Source of the DNA: Steroidobacteraceae bacterium
Lineage (GTDB): Bacteria > Pseudomonadota > Gammaproteobacteria > Steroidobacterales > Steroidobacteraceae
Length of the DNA stretch: 59,730 nucleotides
Assembly: GCA_017853555.1 (NCBI GenBank)
Contig: JAFMJH010000012.1
Coordinates: 1-59,730, forward strand
Direction of reading: 5' to 3'
Positions 12,197-20,930 of this stretch are shown piece after piece (the first letter of the stretch is position 1; every line of letters starts with the position of its first letter). The notes under the pieces are model-generated. The model had not been told where the DNA came from. It saw only the letters and a list, made by a program, of their open reading frames with translations, and did no database searches. The position numbers and the translations under genes are program-made.

Positions 12197-13743
12197 GCGC
12201 GCCCCTCGGCGTAAGACGCACGGACGACCTGCTGATCGCTGAACGCGCGGCGTACCGCGCCTTCGATCTGATATTGCTCGTGTCCTTTGCCGGCGATCAA
12301 CACCGCATCGTCGGAACTCGCTGACTCGAGGGCATGACGGATCGCTGCGCCGCGATCGTGCACCACGCGCGGCGTCTTGCCGCGCGTCATGCCCGCCACG
12401 ATGTCTGCCGCGATGGTCGCGGGCGACTCGCCACGCGGATTGTCGTCGGTGATCACGATGTCGTCGGCGAGCTCCTCCGCCACCGCACCCATCAAAGATC
12501 GCTTGCCGCGATCGCGCTCGCCGCCGCAACCGAACACCACGCGCAAGCGACCGCGGCAGTGGACACGCGCAGCCCGCAAGGCTTTGGCGAGCGCGTCGGG
12601 CGTGTGCGCGTAATCGACGATGGCGAGCGCGCGACCGGGCGCACTGATGACTTCCATGCGTCCGGGCGGCGCCGTCACGCGACCGAGCGCCGCGAGTGCA
12701 CGCGCGCGATCGACGCCGAGCGCCTCGAGCACGCCGAGCGCCACCAGCGCGTTCTCGACATTGAAGTCGCCGATCAGCGGCACCTGGAATTCGATCGCTT
12801 CCGGAATTCCGGCGATACGGATGCGCTGACCGGTCGCCGTGGGCGTCACCGAGGTCGCGTGCAGCACGCTGACCTGCGCATGCTCGGCGGCGATCTGGCT
12901 CGCGCGCGCCGCACCTGCGGCGCTGCGCGTGACGAGCACCAGAGCGCCCTCGCCCGCGTGGCGCAGCGCGAGCGTCGCGCCGAACGCATCGTCGACGTTG
13001 AACACGCGCGCTTCGAGTTGCGGCATGGCGAACAAGCGCGCTTTGGCAGCGCCGTACGCCTCCATCGTGCCGTGGTAATCGAGATGATCGCGGGTGAGAT
13101 TGGTGAACGCCGCGACGCGAAACCGCACGGCCTCGACGCGATGCTGATCGAGCGCATGCGACGACACTTCCATGGCGACGCAGCTTGCACCGGCGTCACG
13201 CACGGCGGCGAGTTGACGTTGCACGCTGACGGCATCGGCCGTCGTGTACTCGCCGGCCACCACGGCATCGGGCGGCACGCCGACGCCGAGCGTACCGAGA
13301 TACGCGCACGGATCACCGCATTCGCCGAGTGCGCGCGCGACCAGCCACGCGGTCGTGGTTTTGCCGTTCGTGCCGGTGATCCCCGCCACGCGCAACTGCT
13401 GCGACGGCGCATCGAAAAATCGCGCCGCGATGCGACTCGCCTGGCGCGACAAATCGGGCACGGCGACGAGCGCGATTTTGCCCTCGGCGCGCAAACCGTC
13501 GAGCAAGGCCGGGTCGAGATCGTCCGCGGGTTCATAGGCGATCGCGCGTGCACCGTGCTCGATCGCCTGTCGAGCTGCCGCCAAGCCATGCGTGCGACGC
13601 CCACGGCAGGCGAGAAACAACGCGCCCTCGCGGAGCTCGCGACTGTCGAGACCGATTTCTTTGACGATGACGTCGTCCGCGGCGAGCTGCGCCGGGACCC
13701 ATCCTTCGAGCAGTGCGGCGAGCGGCTTCGCCGCCGCCGTCAT
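12193..13743 (-). CDS. murE: UDP-MurNAc-L-Ala-D-Glu--2,6-diaminopimelate ligase
   Basis: MurE adds the third stem residue. The 516-residue protein has the P-loop GTNGKTTT at 124-131, MEVSSHALDQ, and DDNPR at about 433-437. In known MurE enzymes the DNPR motif reads the meso-diaminopimelate substrate rather than lysine, so the organism should have mDAP peptidoglycan as expected for a Gram-negative. The start overlaps the ftsI stop by four bases. Confidence 0.98.
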   Translation of the reverse strand: MTAAAKPLAALLEGWVPAQLAADDVIVKEIGLDSRELREGALFLACRGRRTHGLAAARQAIEHGARAIAYEPADDLDPALLDGLRAEGKIALVAVPDLSRQASRIAARFFDAPSQQLRVAGITGTNGKTTTAWLVARALGECGDPCAYLGTLGVGVPPDAVVAGEYTTADAVSVQRQLAAVRDAGASCVAMEVSSHALDQHRVEAVRFRVAAFTNLTRDHLDYHGTMEAYGAAKARLFAMPQLEARVFNVDDAFGATLALRHAGEGALVLVTRSAAGAARASQIAAEHAQVSVLHATSVTPTATGQRIRIAGIPEAIEFQVPLIGDFNVENALVALGVLEALGVDRARALAALGRVTAPPGRMEVISAPGRALAIVDYAHTPDALAKALRAARVHCRGRLRVVFGCGGERDRGKRSLMGAVAEELADDIVITDDNPRGESPATIAADIVAGMTRGKTPRVVHDRGAAIRHALESASSDDAVLIAGKGHEQYQIEGAVRRAFSDQQVVRASYAEGRA

Positions 13744-15635
13744 CGACGCACTCCGGCGGCCGCGCGCTGCGCGACCGTGGTCGGTGGCGGCAACTCGACC
13801 GGCGGCGGATCGTCGAATTGCGGCGCGGCCGGCATCTCGTCACGCGACTGCTCGAGCGACGCATCGGGCGCAACGGCCATCAAGCGCAGCGCACCGCCGA
13901 CGATGCCCGAGAACACCGGCGCCGACACGTCACCGCCGTAATACAAACCCGCACTCGGCTCGTCGATGACGACCACCGCCGCGAGCCGCGGGTTGGTGGC
14001 CGGCGCGACGCCCGCGAACACGGCCAGATAGCGATTGGTCGAATAGCCGCCGACGCTCGATTTCCAGGCCGTGCCGGTTTTGCCTGCGACTCGATAGCCG
14101 GCGATCGAGGCGCGCTTGCCGGTGCCGGCGCTGGAGACCACCGACTCGAGCAGACGCACGACATCGCTGCTGACCTGTTGCGGCAACACGCGCTCACCCT
14201 GCACGGGGTGATCCACTTTCACGAACGAGACGGGGCGCGAAATGCCGCCCGCACCGAGCGTCGCGTAGGCGTGCGCAAGCTGCAGCGGCGTCACCGACAA
14301 GCCGTAGCCGTACGCGACGGTCGCGGTGGTGATCGGTCGCCAATGCGAGTAGTTCGACAACAAGCCCGCCGATTCGCCCGGAAAACCGCTCGTGGTCACC
14401 TGGCCGAAACCGAGTTTCGACAAGGTGGAATAGATGCGCTCGGGCCCGAGATTGAGCGCGATGTGCGTCATGCCGACGTTCGAACTTTTGGCGAGGATGG
14501 TCGCCAGATCGACCGCACCGAGATTGTGGTGATCTTCGATGACCTTGATGCCGACTTTGATCATGCCGGGCGAGGTGTCGATGATGCTCGAGGCGTTGTA
14601 GAGACCCGAGGCGAGTCCCGCGGCGACGACGAAGGGCTTGATCGAAGAGCCGGGCTCCACGAGATCCGTGACCGCGCGGTTTTTGTAGCCGGCCGGCTTC
14701 AACTGTTCGCGATCGTTGGGATTGAAGGTCGGCTGGTTGACCATCGCCAGCACTTCGCCGGTGGTCACGTCGATCACCACCGCCGAACCCGAACGCGCGC
14801 GATTGGCCTGGATCGCAGCCTTCAATTCGCGGTAGGCCAGATACTGGATGCGCATGTCGATCGACAACGTCATGTCGCGACCGGGGCGCACGGGACGAAT
14901 GCTCTCGACGTCCTGCACGATGCGACCGAGGTTGTCCTGGATCACGCGCTTGGCGCCGTCCTCGCCCGCCAACCAATGATCGTAGGCGAGCTCGAGGCCT
15001 TCCTGACCGCCGTCGTCCACGTTGGTGAACCCGAGCACGTGCCCGGTCACTTCGCCGGCGGGGTAATAACGACGGTATTCGCGCGTCAGATGCACGCCCG
15101 GCAAACCGAGTTTCTTGACGCGCTCGGCGTCCGCCGGCTGCAGATGCCGCGCCACGTACAAAAATTGATGTTCGACGTTGCTCGTGATGCGTCGCGCGAG
15201 ATCGGCCGGATCGCGCTTGATGGCCTCGGCCAGACGCGGAATCTGGTCGGCCACCTGGACCAATTCTTTGGGGTTCACCCACACGGAGTCGACCGGCGTG
15301 CTGACCGCAAGCGGCTCGCCGAACCGATCTTTGACCGCGCCGCGATGCGCGACGATCGAAGCCACGCGACTGAAACGCTCGTCGCCCTGCCCGATCAGAA
15401 ACGAGCTCTCGACGAATTGCAGCGTGACGGCCTTCCACACGAGCACGCCGGCCGCGAGCACCATCACGCCGCCGACGAACGCGGTGCGCAGCTTGAACGA
15501 GGGTTGCGGCGCGTCGGGCTTGCGCGTCAGACCGGCGCGCGATTGCGCCACCCGCGCATCGCGCGAACTGCGCCCGCTTTTGCCGGCGCGCGCGGCACCG
15601 CGCTCGCCGAACGGCCATTTCGGCAAAAATTTCAC
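13740..15635 (-). CDS. ftsI: Septal peptidoglycan transpeptidase FtsI (PBP3)
   Basis: FtsI is the class B penicillin-binding protein that cross-links septal peptidoglycan with FtsW. The GTG at 15635 overlaps the ftsL stop by four bases and gives 631 residues. A cytoplasmic basic tail is followed by one membrane segment at about 50-70, the PBP dimer domain, and a transpeptidase domain with active Ser330 and Lys333 in GSSIKP, SSN at 384-386 and KTG at 519-521. The C-terminal 30 or so residues form a proline-rich tail. All catalytic motifs are intact. Confidence 0.97.
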   Translation of the reverse strand: MKFLPKWPFGERGAARAGKSGRSSRDARVAQSRAGLTRKPDAPQPSFKLRTAFVGGVMVLAAGVLVWKAVTLQFVESSFLIGQGDERFSRVASIVAHRGAVKDRFGEPLAVSTPVDSVWVNPKELVQVADQIPRLAEAIKRDPADLARRITSNVEHQFLYVARHLQPADAERVKKLGLPGVHLTREYRRYYPAGEVTGHVLGFTNVDDGGQEGLELAYDHWLAGEDGAKRVIQDNLGRIVQDVESIRPVRPGRDMTLSIDMRIQYLAYRELKAAIQANRARSGSAVVIDVTTGEVLAMVNQPTFNPNDREQLKPAGYKNRAVTDLVEPGSSIKPFVVAAGLASGLYNASSIIDTSPGMIKVGIKVIEDHHNLGAVDLATILAKSSNVGMTHIALNLGPERIYSTLSKLGFGQVTTSGFPGESAGLLSNYSHWRPITTATVAYGYGLSVTPLQLAHAYATLGAGGISRPVSFVKVDHPVQGERVLPQQVSSDVVRLLESVVSSAGTGKRASIAGYRVAGKTGTAWKSSVGGYSTNRYLAVFAGVAPATNPRLAAVVVIDEPSAGLYYGGDVSAPVFSGIVGGALRLMAVAPDASLEQSRDEMPAAPQFDDPPPVELPPPTTVAQRAAAGVRR

Positions 15636-15916
15636 GGCGCCACCACCTCGATCTGCGCAGGCGGCGGGATGTGCATGTGCAGATTGCTGGCCGCGACGTT
15701 CTCGACGAAAGCATGGGTCGACCACGCGCTCTGCTCGAGTTGCAGCTGACCCCATTCGATCTCGAGTCGATCACGCGCTCCGTTCGCTTTTTCGAGTTCG
15801 ACGAACAATTCGCGCGCACGGTGCTTGACGTAGATCGCGCCGGCGGCGGAACCGAGCGCCGCCAACCACAACACCGGCAGCAGGATCGCCAGCACGCGAC
15901 CGTCGATGTTCTTCAT
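15632..15916 (-). CDS. ftsL: Cell division protein FtsL
   Basis: FtsL is a small bitopic protein that forms the FtsQLB complex and activates FtsWI. The 94-residue product begins MKNIDGRVLAILLP, has one hydrophobic helix at about 7-27, and then a charged helix (HRARELFVELEKANGARDRL) typical of the periplasmic coiled coil. Sequence conservation is low in this family; position between rsmH and ftsI with four-base overlaps at both ends makes the call firm. An in-frame start upstream at 15949 would only add residues inside rsmH. Confidence 0.92.
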   Translation of the reverse strand: MKNIDGRVLAILLPVLWLAALGSAAGAIYVKHRARELFVELEKANGARDRLEIEWGQLQLEQSAWSTHAFVENVAASNLHMHIPPPAQIEVVAP

Positions 15917-16851
15917 CAGCCGATCTCCCGCGACAGACGTTCGGCACAACGCAGCACGGCACTTCTGGCCCGCGGGTTGCGTGCAATTTCGGCTTCGCTC
16001 GCGCGACGCTTGCGCCCCACTTCGCGCATCACCGGCTGCGCCGACGGCGGAATCACCGGGAAACCCGCAAACACCGGATCGACGGTCGATTTGGCGCGGA
16101 TGAATTGCTTCACGGCGCGATCTTCGAGCGAATGGAAGCTGATGACGGCGAGGCGACCGCCCGGAGCGAGCACGTCGAAGGCTGCCTCGAGCCCCGCACG
16201 CAACTGACCGAGCTCGTCGTTGATGCGCATGCGCAGCGCCTGGAAGGTGCGCGTCGCCGGATTCTTGCCGTCGTGCGTACGCACGACGCGTCGCACGATC
16301 GCGGCCAACTCGGCGGTGCGCGTGATCGGCGCAGTGTCGCGCGCGGCGACGATGGCACGCGCGATGCGACCTGCGAAACGTTCCTCTCCGAGTTCGGCGA
16401 TCACGGTTTGCAACTCCCGCGCGTCCACTCGGGCGAGGTACTCGGCCGCGGATTCACCGCGAGTCGGATCCATGCGCATGTCGAGCGGTCCGTCTTTGGC
16501 GAAACTGAAACCGCGTTCGGCTTCGTCGAGCTGCGGCGAGGAAACGCCGAGATCGAGCAGAACGCCGCGGACTGCACGACCACGCGCGTGCGCGTGCACG
16601 ACATCGCGCAACTGCGCGAACTCGGCATGCACGATCTCGACCCGCGGCTCGTGCGCATAGCGCACACGCCCCGCCGCGATCGCCGCCGGATCGCGATCGA
16701 GCGCAAGGACGCCGCCCGCGCTGCCGACGGCTTGCAGCAAGCGTTCCGTGTGTCCCCCGCGTCCGAACGTCCCATCGACATAAAAATCACCTGCGGACGG
16801 GGCCAGCGCTTCCAGCACCTCGTCGACAAGCACCGGCACGTGCTCATCCAA
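15916..16851 (-). CDS. rsmH: 16S rRNA (cytosine-1402-N4)-methyltransferase
   Basis: RsmH (MraW) uses S-adenosylmethionine to methylate N4 of C1402 in the ribosomal P site. The 311 residues contain VDGTFGRGGHT (SAM-binding), LLDLGVSSPQLD, the DMRMDP motif, NPATRTFQALRMRIN and ISFHSLEDRAVK, all family signatures. The start is a TTG preceded by a strong AGGAG nine bases away; an ATG two bases further in is in another frame and is rejected. RsmI, which 2'-O-methylates the same C1402, is encoded about 2 kb away. Confidence 0.96.
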   Translation of the reverse strand: MDEHVPVLVDEVLEALAPSAGDFYVDGTFGRGGHTERLLQAVGSAGGVLALDRDPAAIAAGRVRYAHEPRVEIVHAEFAQLRDVVHAHARGRAVRGVLLDLGVSSPQLDEAERGFSFAKDGPLDMRMDPTRGESAAEYLARVDARELQTVIAELGEERFAGRIARAIVAARDTAPITRTAELAAIVRRVVRTHDGKNPATRTFQALRMRINDELGQLRAGLEAAFDVLAPGGRLAVISFHSLEDRAVKQFIRAKSTVDPVFAGFPVIPPSAQPVMREVGRKRRASEAEIARNPRARSAVLRCAERLSREIG

Positions 16852-16926
16852 GGGAAGCCGCTCCTATCCGCATGAACCCCGAATACCGATGCACGCTCGC
16901 AGCAACGCGTGCGCGCACCACCCCGA

Positions 16927-17379
16927 TCACAACGACAACGACTGCAACTCCGCCGGTAGTTCGGTCGCCGTCTCCTCGCTCTTCAACCAGAAGTCGCGCC
17001 GCTCGTTCCAGCGCGACTCGTCCCACAATTCGAGTCGATTGCCCTGACCGATCAACATCGCGTGACGCGAAAGTCCCGCGTACTCGCGCAATTCCGGCGT
17101 GAGCAACAAACGTCCCTGCGCATCGAGATCGATCTCGGTCGCATGACCGACCATCAAGCGCTGCAAGCGCCGCGAGCGCTCGTGCAAGGACGACAACGAC
17201 ATCAACTTGCGCTCGATCTGTTCCCAGTCGGGCAAGGGGTAGATGAGCAGGCAGGGATCGCGATCCACGGTGACGACGAGGTGACCCTCGCTGCGTTCGA
17301 GCGCACGCTGCCGTTGCCGGGTGGGCAACACCATCCGGCCTTTATCGTCGAGCGTGACTTTGCTGGCACCGCGAAACAT
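16927..17379 (-). CDS. mraZ: Transcriptional regulator MraZ
   Basis: MraZ is a ring-forming AbrB-like DNA-binding protein that represses the dcw operon in E. coli. The ATG at 17379 gives 150 residues starting MFRGASKVTLDDKGRM, the first of two SpoVT/AbrB-like repeats; the second follows at about GHATEIDLDAQGRLLL. An upstream in-frame extension is discarded because the family starts at MFRG and the promoter and operator lie within that extension. A 75-base gap separates it from rsmH. It probably regulates its own promoter through the boxes at 17400-17439. Confidence 0.96.
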   Translation of the reverse strand: MFRGASKVTLDDKGRMVLPTRQRQRALERSEGHLVVTVDRDPCLLIYPLPDWEQIERKLMSLSSLHERSRRLQRLMVGHATEIDLDAQGRLLLTPELREYAGLSRHAMLIGQGNRLELWDESRWNERRDFWLKSEETATELPAELQSLSL

Positions 17380-17399
17380 GACTTGCGAGCGGGCGTGAT

Positions 17400-17439
17400 T
17401 TCGCCCATTTCGCCCCACTTTCCACCACTTCGCGCCACT
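17400..17439 (-). promoter_or_regulatory. MraZ operator: four tandem 10-bp boxes
   Basis: Read on the minus strand, four adjacent 10-bp units occur: AGTGGCGCGA, AGTGGTGGAA, AGTGGGGCGA, AATGGGCGAA. Each starts with an (A)(G/A)TGG(G/C/T) core at exact 10-bp spacing. This is the known architecture of MraZ binding sites (TGGG-type direct repeats, one per helical turn). The array begins at the -10 element and runs through the start of the leader to 20 bases before mraZ, well placed for autorepression. Confidence 0.85.
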
Positions 17440-17466
17440 ATAGAAATTCGTGGCCGGAGGTGTCAA
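17437..17466 (-). promoter_or_regulatory. Promoter of mraZ and the dcw cluster
   Basis: On the minus strand TTGACA (17461-17466) is followed after 18 bases by TATAGT (17437-17442). This is a near-perfect sigma-70 promoter. The predicted start of transcription falls near 17430 inside the MraZ box array, about 50 bases before the mraZ ATG. Confidence 0.85.
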
Positions 17467-17607
17467 CGCTTCGCGCGTAAAAAATTTATGTGCGGCCAAC
17501 AACTTACACGCGCGAGCAGGCCTCGGCAAGCGCGTTCAAAGTACAAAGCTTCAGGGGTTTCAGAGACTTGGCTCGGAATGCTGGAAATCAACTTCAGCAG
17601 AGGAAGG

Positions 17608-17990
17608 GAGTCGGCCGGTAAGCCGGGTTCTGTCGTGGGTGATCATTCCTCTGCGACGTCCGTCACCGAACGCCTGTAGCAGCCTACCCGGAAGTCACGC
17701 TCGGACACGGCGCTGCGAGTTTCCCCGCGACTTCCCTATTTGGCCTTGCTCCCGATGGGGTTTGCCGTGCCACGCCCGTTGCCGGCCGCGCGGTGCGCTC
17801 TTACCGCACCATTTCACCCTTACCTGCAAGCCTTTTCCCGAAGGAATCGACTCACGTCGGCGGTATCTTTCTGTTGCACTTTCCGTGGGCTCGCGCCCCC
17901 CAGGCGTTACCTGGCATCGTGTCCGAAGGAGCCCGGACTTTCCTCCACATTTCGCGAGAAATGCAGCGATCACCTGGCCGACTCCGGGGG
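17608..17990 (-). ncRNA. rnpB: RNase P RNA, bacterial class A
   Basis: This is the catalytic RNA that removes 5' leaders from tRNA precursors. On the minus strand the transcript begins GGAGTCGGCCAGGTGATCGC. It contains the universally conserved GGAAAGTCCGGGCT near the 5' end, AGGGTGAAA, a GGTAAGAGCGCACCG block, GCAAACCCCATC, and closes with AGAGGAATGATCA, ACAGAACCCGGCTTA and a 3' GGCCGACTC that pairs with the 5' end to form P1. Length is about 380 nucleotides, typical for class A. It lies between mraZ and rsmI, as I recall also in Pseudomonas. Ends are accurate to a few bases. Confidence 0.95.
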
Positions 17991-17992
17991 GC

Positions 17993-18021
17993 ACCATACG
18001 CGCCCATGTCCCGCGAAACAA
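17993..18021 (-). promoter_or_regulatory. Promoter of rnpB
   Basis: On the minus strand TTGTTT (18016-18021), a 17-base spacer and TATGGT (17993-17998) precede the 5' end of the RNase P RNA by a few bases. Spacing and placement are right for a sigma-70 promoter giving the mature 5' end directly. Confidence 0.7.
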
Positions 18022-18032
18022 CGCCGCCGCGC

Positions 18033-18974
18033 TCAATCCCCCGCTGGCTGCTCCGCTTGCGTCCCCGCTTTGGCGAAGCGCACGGCGAGCGCGTAGGCCT
18101 GATCGCGCGTCGCGCCGGTGGCTGCGGCCGCCACCGCAGCGGCCTTCGAAGCCGGCAAATGCACCAACGCCGCCCGCACGACCCGCTCGAGCGCCGCTTG
18201 GCGCGCGGCGGCGGCCTGCGGGTCGTCCTCGAGCTGCTGCGCCTCGAGCACGGGCGCTCCGGCGATCACCAGCGTGATTTCGCCGCGCTCGAACTCGGGC
18301 TCCGCCGCGGCGCGGCTCGCCAGTTGCGCGAGCGTGCCGCGATAGGTCGTCTCGAACACCTTGGTCAGTTCGCGCGCCACCGCCGCCTGCCGATCGGCAC
18401 CGAACACGAGCGCGCATTCGGCCAGACTCGCCGCGATTCGATGCGGCGACTCGAAAAACACCAGCGTGCGCGTTTCGCCGGCGAGCGCGGCGAGCCGCGC
18501 CCGGCGCTCACCGGATTTCGACGGCAAAAATCCTTCGAAACAAAATCGATCGGTCGGGATGCCGGCAACGCTGAGCGCGGCGGCGATGGCCGTCGGGCCG
18601 GGAATCGCGCGTACCTGGACGCCGGCGGCGGCGGCGCGACGCACCAGATCGAACCCGGGATCCGACAGCAAGGGCGTGCCGGCGTCACTCACCAGCGCAA
18701 TCACCGCACCCGCCTGCAGGCGCGCGAGCAGTTCGTCGCCGCGTTCGCGTTCGTTATGCGTGTGCAGCGACACCAAGGGCTTGGCGATTCCGAGGGTCGC
18801 GAGCAGCTGGCCGCTGCGCCGCGTGTCCTCGGCCGCAACGACATCGGCCGCCGCGAGCGCCTCGCGCGCACGGGGCGCAAGATCGGCAAGATTTCCGATC
18901 GGTGTGGCCACCACATCCAGACGTCCCTGCCCTGCCACTATAATCACGCTCCCGCCAACGAATCCGTCGGGCAT
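18033..18974 (-). CDS. rsmI: 16S rRNA (cytidine-1402-2'-O)-methyltransferase
   Basis: RsmI is a tetrapyrrole-methylase-fold enzyme that 2'-O-methylates C1402 of 16S rRNA, the same base treated by RsmH. Signatures are VVATPIGNLADLAPRA, AAEDTRRS, SLHTHNE, and VSDAGTPLLSDPG. From the ATG at 18974 it has 313 residues; a GTG at 18938 behind GGGAG would give 301, closer to the family, and may be the true start. The 5' end overlaps the promoter zone of divergent lpoA. The rnpB promoter lies just past its stop codon. Confidence 0.95.
   Translation of the reverse strand: MPDGFVGGSVIIVAGQGRLDVVATPIGNLADLAPRAREALAAADVVAAEDTRRSGQLLATLGIAKPLVSLHTHNERERGDELLARLQAGAVIALVSDAGTPLLSDPGFDLVRRAAAAGVQVRAIPGPTAIAAALSVAGIPTDRFCFEGFLPSKSGERRARLAALAGETRTLVFFESPHRIAASLAECALVFGADRQAAVARELTKVFETTYRGTLAQLASRAAAEPEFERGEITLVIAGAPVLEAQQLEDDPQAAAARQAALERVVRAALVHLPASKAAAVAAAATGATRDQAYALAVRFAKAGTQAEQPAGD
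18939..18944 (+). promoter_or_regulatory. Candidate -10 element for lpoA
   Basis: A perfect TATAAT lies 60 bases before the lpoA start, inside the 5' end of rsmI. The -35 region is weak (TCCAGA at 17-base spacing), so this is a plausible but unproven promoter. Confidence 0.45.
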
Positions 18975-19004
18975 CGTGCCCGTCACCGGCGGTGTATTCA
19001 ATCC

Positions 19005-20930
19005 ATGCGGCTCTGCAAACTTTTTCGTCTCCTGCCAGCGACGCTCGCCGTCGCGGCGACGCTCGCTTCCTGCGCCTCGACGCCGCCTGCGCCCGTGGCC
19101 TCGCGCGAGCACGCCGCCTTGCTCGCGGCGCGCGGCGAACATGCCGCCGCCGCGGCCGAATACGAGAGCGCGGCACAACTCTCCCCCGCGATCACCAACG
19201 AGTTGTTGCTGCTTGCGGCGCGCGAATGGTTGCGCGTGCCGCAACCGACCGCCGCCGATGCGGCGCTCGCGCGCCTCGTACCGCCGCTCGAGGCGAGCGT
19301 CGGCTATGCACGTGATCTTTTGACGGCCGAGTCGGCCCTGCTCGCCGACGATGCGGCGCGCGGCTGGACGCTGCTTGCGACGCACGCCGTGCCGCAAGAG
19401 CGTGCGAGCGCCGCCGACTATCACGAACTGCGCCAAAAACTCGCGCTCGCCACCGGGCGCCCGCTCGAGGCGATCCGCAGCGCGCGCGAACGCGAAACCT
19501 TGGCCGCCGACGATGCGCGGCGCGCAACCATCCGGCGCGAATTGTTCGACGGCCTGCGCGCCGCCAGCGCCCGCGGCGTGCGCTTCGATCCGCGCACGGC
19601 CGCCAAGGACACGATCGCGCGCGGCTGGCTCGAAGCGGCGCCGCTCGCTGCGCGCATGAGCACCGTCGCCGCATCCGCCGCCATGTCGCTCTCGGCCGGC
19701 TGGCGCACACGCTATCCGTCGCACCCCGCCGCGCCGCTCGTGATCGAACTTGCCCAAAGCACGACACCAAAACCACCCGTGGTACGCGCCGAAACCAAAC
19801 CGGTCGCCGCGAAATCGGTGACGACACCCGTCACGCTCGCGAACACCGTCGCACCACTCGCGCCGATCGCTCTGCCGGCGGGCGCGCACGTGGCCGTGTT
19901 GTTGCCGCTGTCGGGACGCAATGCAAGCGCGGGGGCGCAGGTGCGCGACGGCTTGCTCGCCGCGTACTACGCCGAGCCGCCCGAAGCGCGCATACCGCTG
20001 CGCTTTTACGACACCGGCGCGGAAAGCGTCGAGGCCGCACTGAACGCCGCGACGCGCGCGGGCGCAGCCTTCGCGATCGGGCCTCTCACGCGCGACGAAG
20101 TGACGGCGGCCGCCGACGCGGCGCCCGCACTGCCGCTGCTCGCGCTCAATTTTCTGCCCGTCGATCGCGGCAACCTTCCGACGCGGTTTTTCCAATTCGG
20201 TTTGTCGCCGGAAGACGAAGCGCGCGCGGTCGCACGTCGCGCGCTCACCGAAGGCAAGCGACGCGCCATCGTGTTCGCCCCGTCGGGCGACTGGGCCGAG
20301 CGCGTCGTGCGCGCGTTCCGCGAAGAATTCGCGGCCGGCGGCGTGATCCTCGACACGCAGATCATCGCCAGCCCCAAAGACGCGGCGGCCGCGATCCAAT
20401 CCTCGCTGCGCATCGACGACAGCAAAGCGCGCCATCAGCGCGTGCAGCGCGTGCTCGGCACCACGCTCGCATTCCAACCGCGACGACGCGGTGACGTCGA
20501 TCTGCTGTTCACGCCGGCGCCTTCGGCATTCGCGCGCCAGTTGCGTCCGCAGCTGCAGTTTTTCTTTGCCGGCGACATCCCGACTTTCGCGACCTCGGAT
20601 CTTTGGGATCCGGCCGCAGGCGCGCAAAACGAACTCGACGGTGTGATGCTGCCCGACATGCCGTGGATCGTGCAGCGCGACACCGAAGCCCTTGCGCGTC
20701 TGCGCAACGAAGCCGCCGACGCCTTCGGCAACGAGATCCCCGCGCGCGGCCGCCTGTTTGCGCTCGGCTTCGATGCCTGGCGCTTGCAAACTCTGCTGCG
20801 CGGCAACGGCATCGCCGGCTCAGTCGACGGCCTCACCGGCCAACTCGCCCAGGATGCGGCGCGGCGCGTGCACCGCACGCTCGAGTGGGCGCGCATCGAC
20901 GACGGCGTACCGAAACCGCTGGAGCCTTGA
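19005..20930 (+). CDS. lpoA: Penicillin-binding protein activator LpoA
   Basis: LpoA is an outer-membrane lipoprotein that reaches through the periplasm to stimulate PBP1A. The ATG at 19005 gives 641 residues with a lipoprotein signal ending LASC (Cys23). A TPR-like helical N-terminal part (about 30-260) is followed by a proline/threonine-rich linker and a C-terminal LppC domain of periplasmic-binding-protein fold starting near HVAVLLPLSGRNASAGAQVRDG. Length compares with 678 in E. coli. The neighbours rsmI (divergent) and yraN are its usual partners. A much longer reading of the same frame extends upstream through rsmI and is not real. Confidence 0.92.
   Translation: MRLCKLFRLLPATLAVAATLASCASTPPAPVASREHAALLAARGEHAAAAAEYESAAQLSPAITNELLLLAAREWLRVPQPTAADAALARLVPPLEASVGYARDLLTAESALLADDAARGWTLLATHAVPQERASAADYHELRQKLALATGRPLEAIRSARERETLAADDARRATIRRELFDGLRAASARGVRFDPRTAAKDTIARGWLEAAPLAARMSTVAASAAMSLSAGWRTRYPSHPAAPLVIELAQSTTPKPPVVRAETKPVAAKSVTTPVTLANTVAPLAPIALPAGAHVAVLLPLSGRNASAGAQVRDGLLAAYYAEPPEARIPLRFYDTGAESVEAALNAATRAGAAFAIGPLTRDEVTAAADAAPALPLLALNFLPVDRGNLPTRFFQFGLSPEDEARAVARRALTEGKRRAIVFAPSGDWAERVVRAFREEFAAGGVILDTQIIASPKDAAAAIQSSLRIDDSKARHQRVQRVLGTTLAFQPRRRGDVDLLFTPAPSAFARQLRPQLQFFFAGDIPTFATSDLWDPAAGAQNELDGVMLPDMPWIVQRDTEALARLRNEAADAFGNEIPARGRLFALGFDAWRLQTLLRGNGIAGSVDGLTGQLAQDAARRVHRTLEWARIDDGVPKPLEP

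Noticed and set aside
17400-17439. Short tandem repeats as a possible CRISPR-like or satellite array
   Set aside because: Units are only 10 bp without spacers and fit MraZ boxes at the right promoter.
17467-17607. Possible terminator or small gene between rnpB and mraZ
   Set aside because: No stable stem with a T tract and no conserved short frame is seen.
17793-20930. Very long open frame on the plus strand continuing into lpoA
   Set aside because: The part before 19005 lies over rnpB and antisense to rsmI and has no recognisable protein features. The real start is the ATG with the lipoprotein signal.
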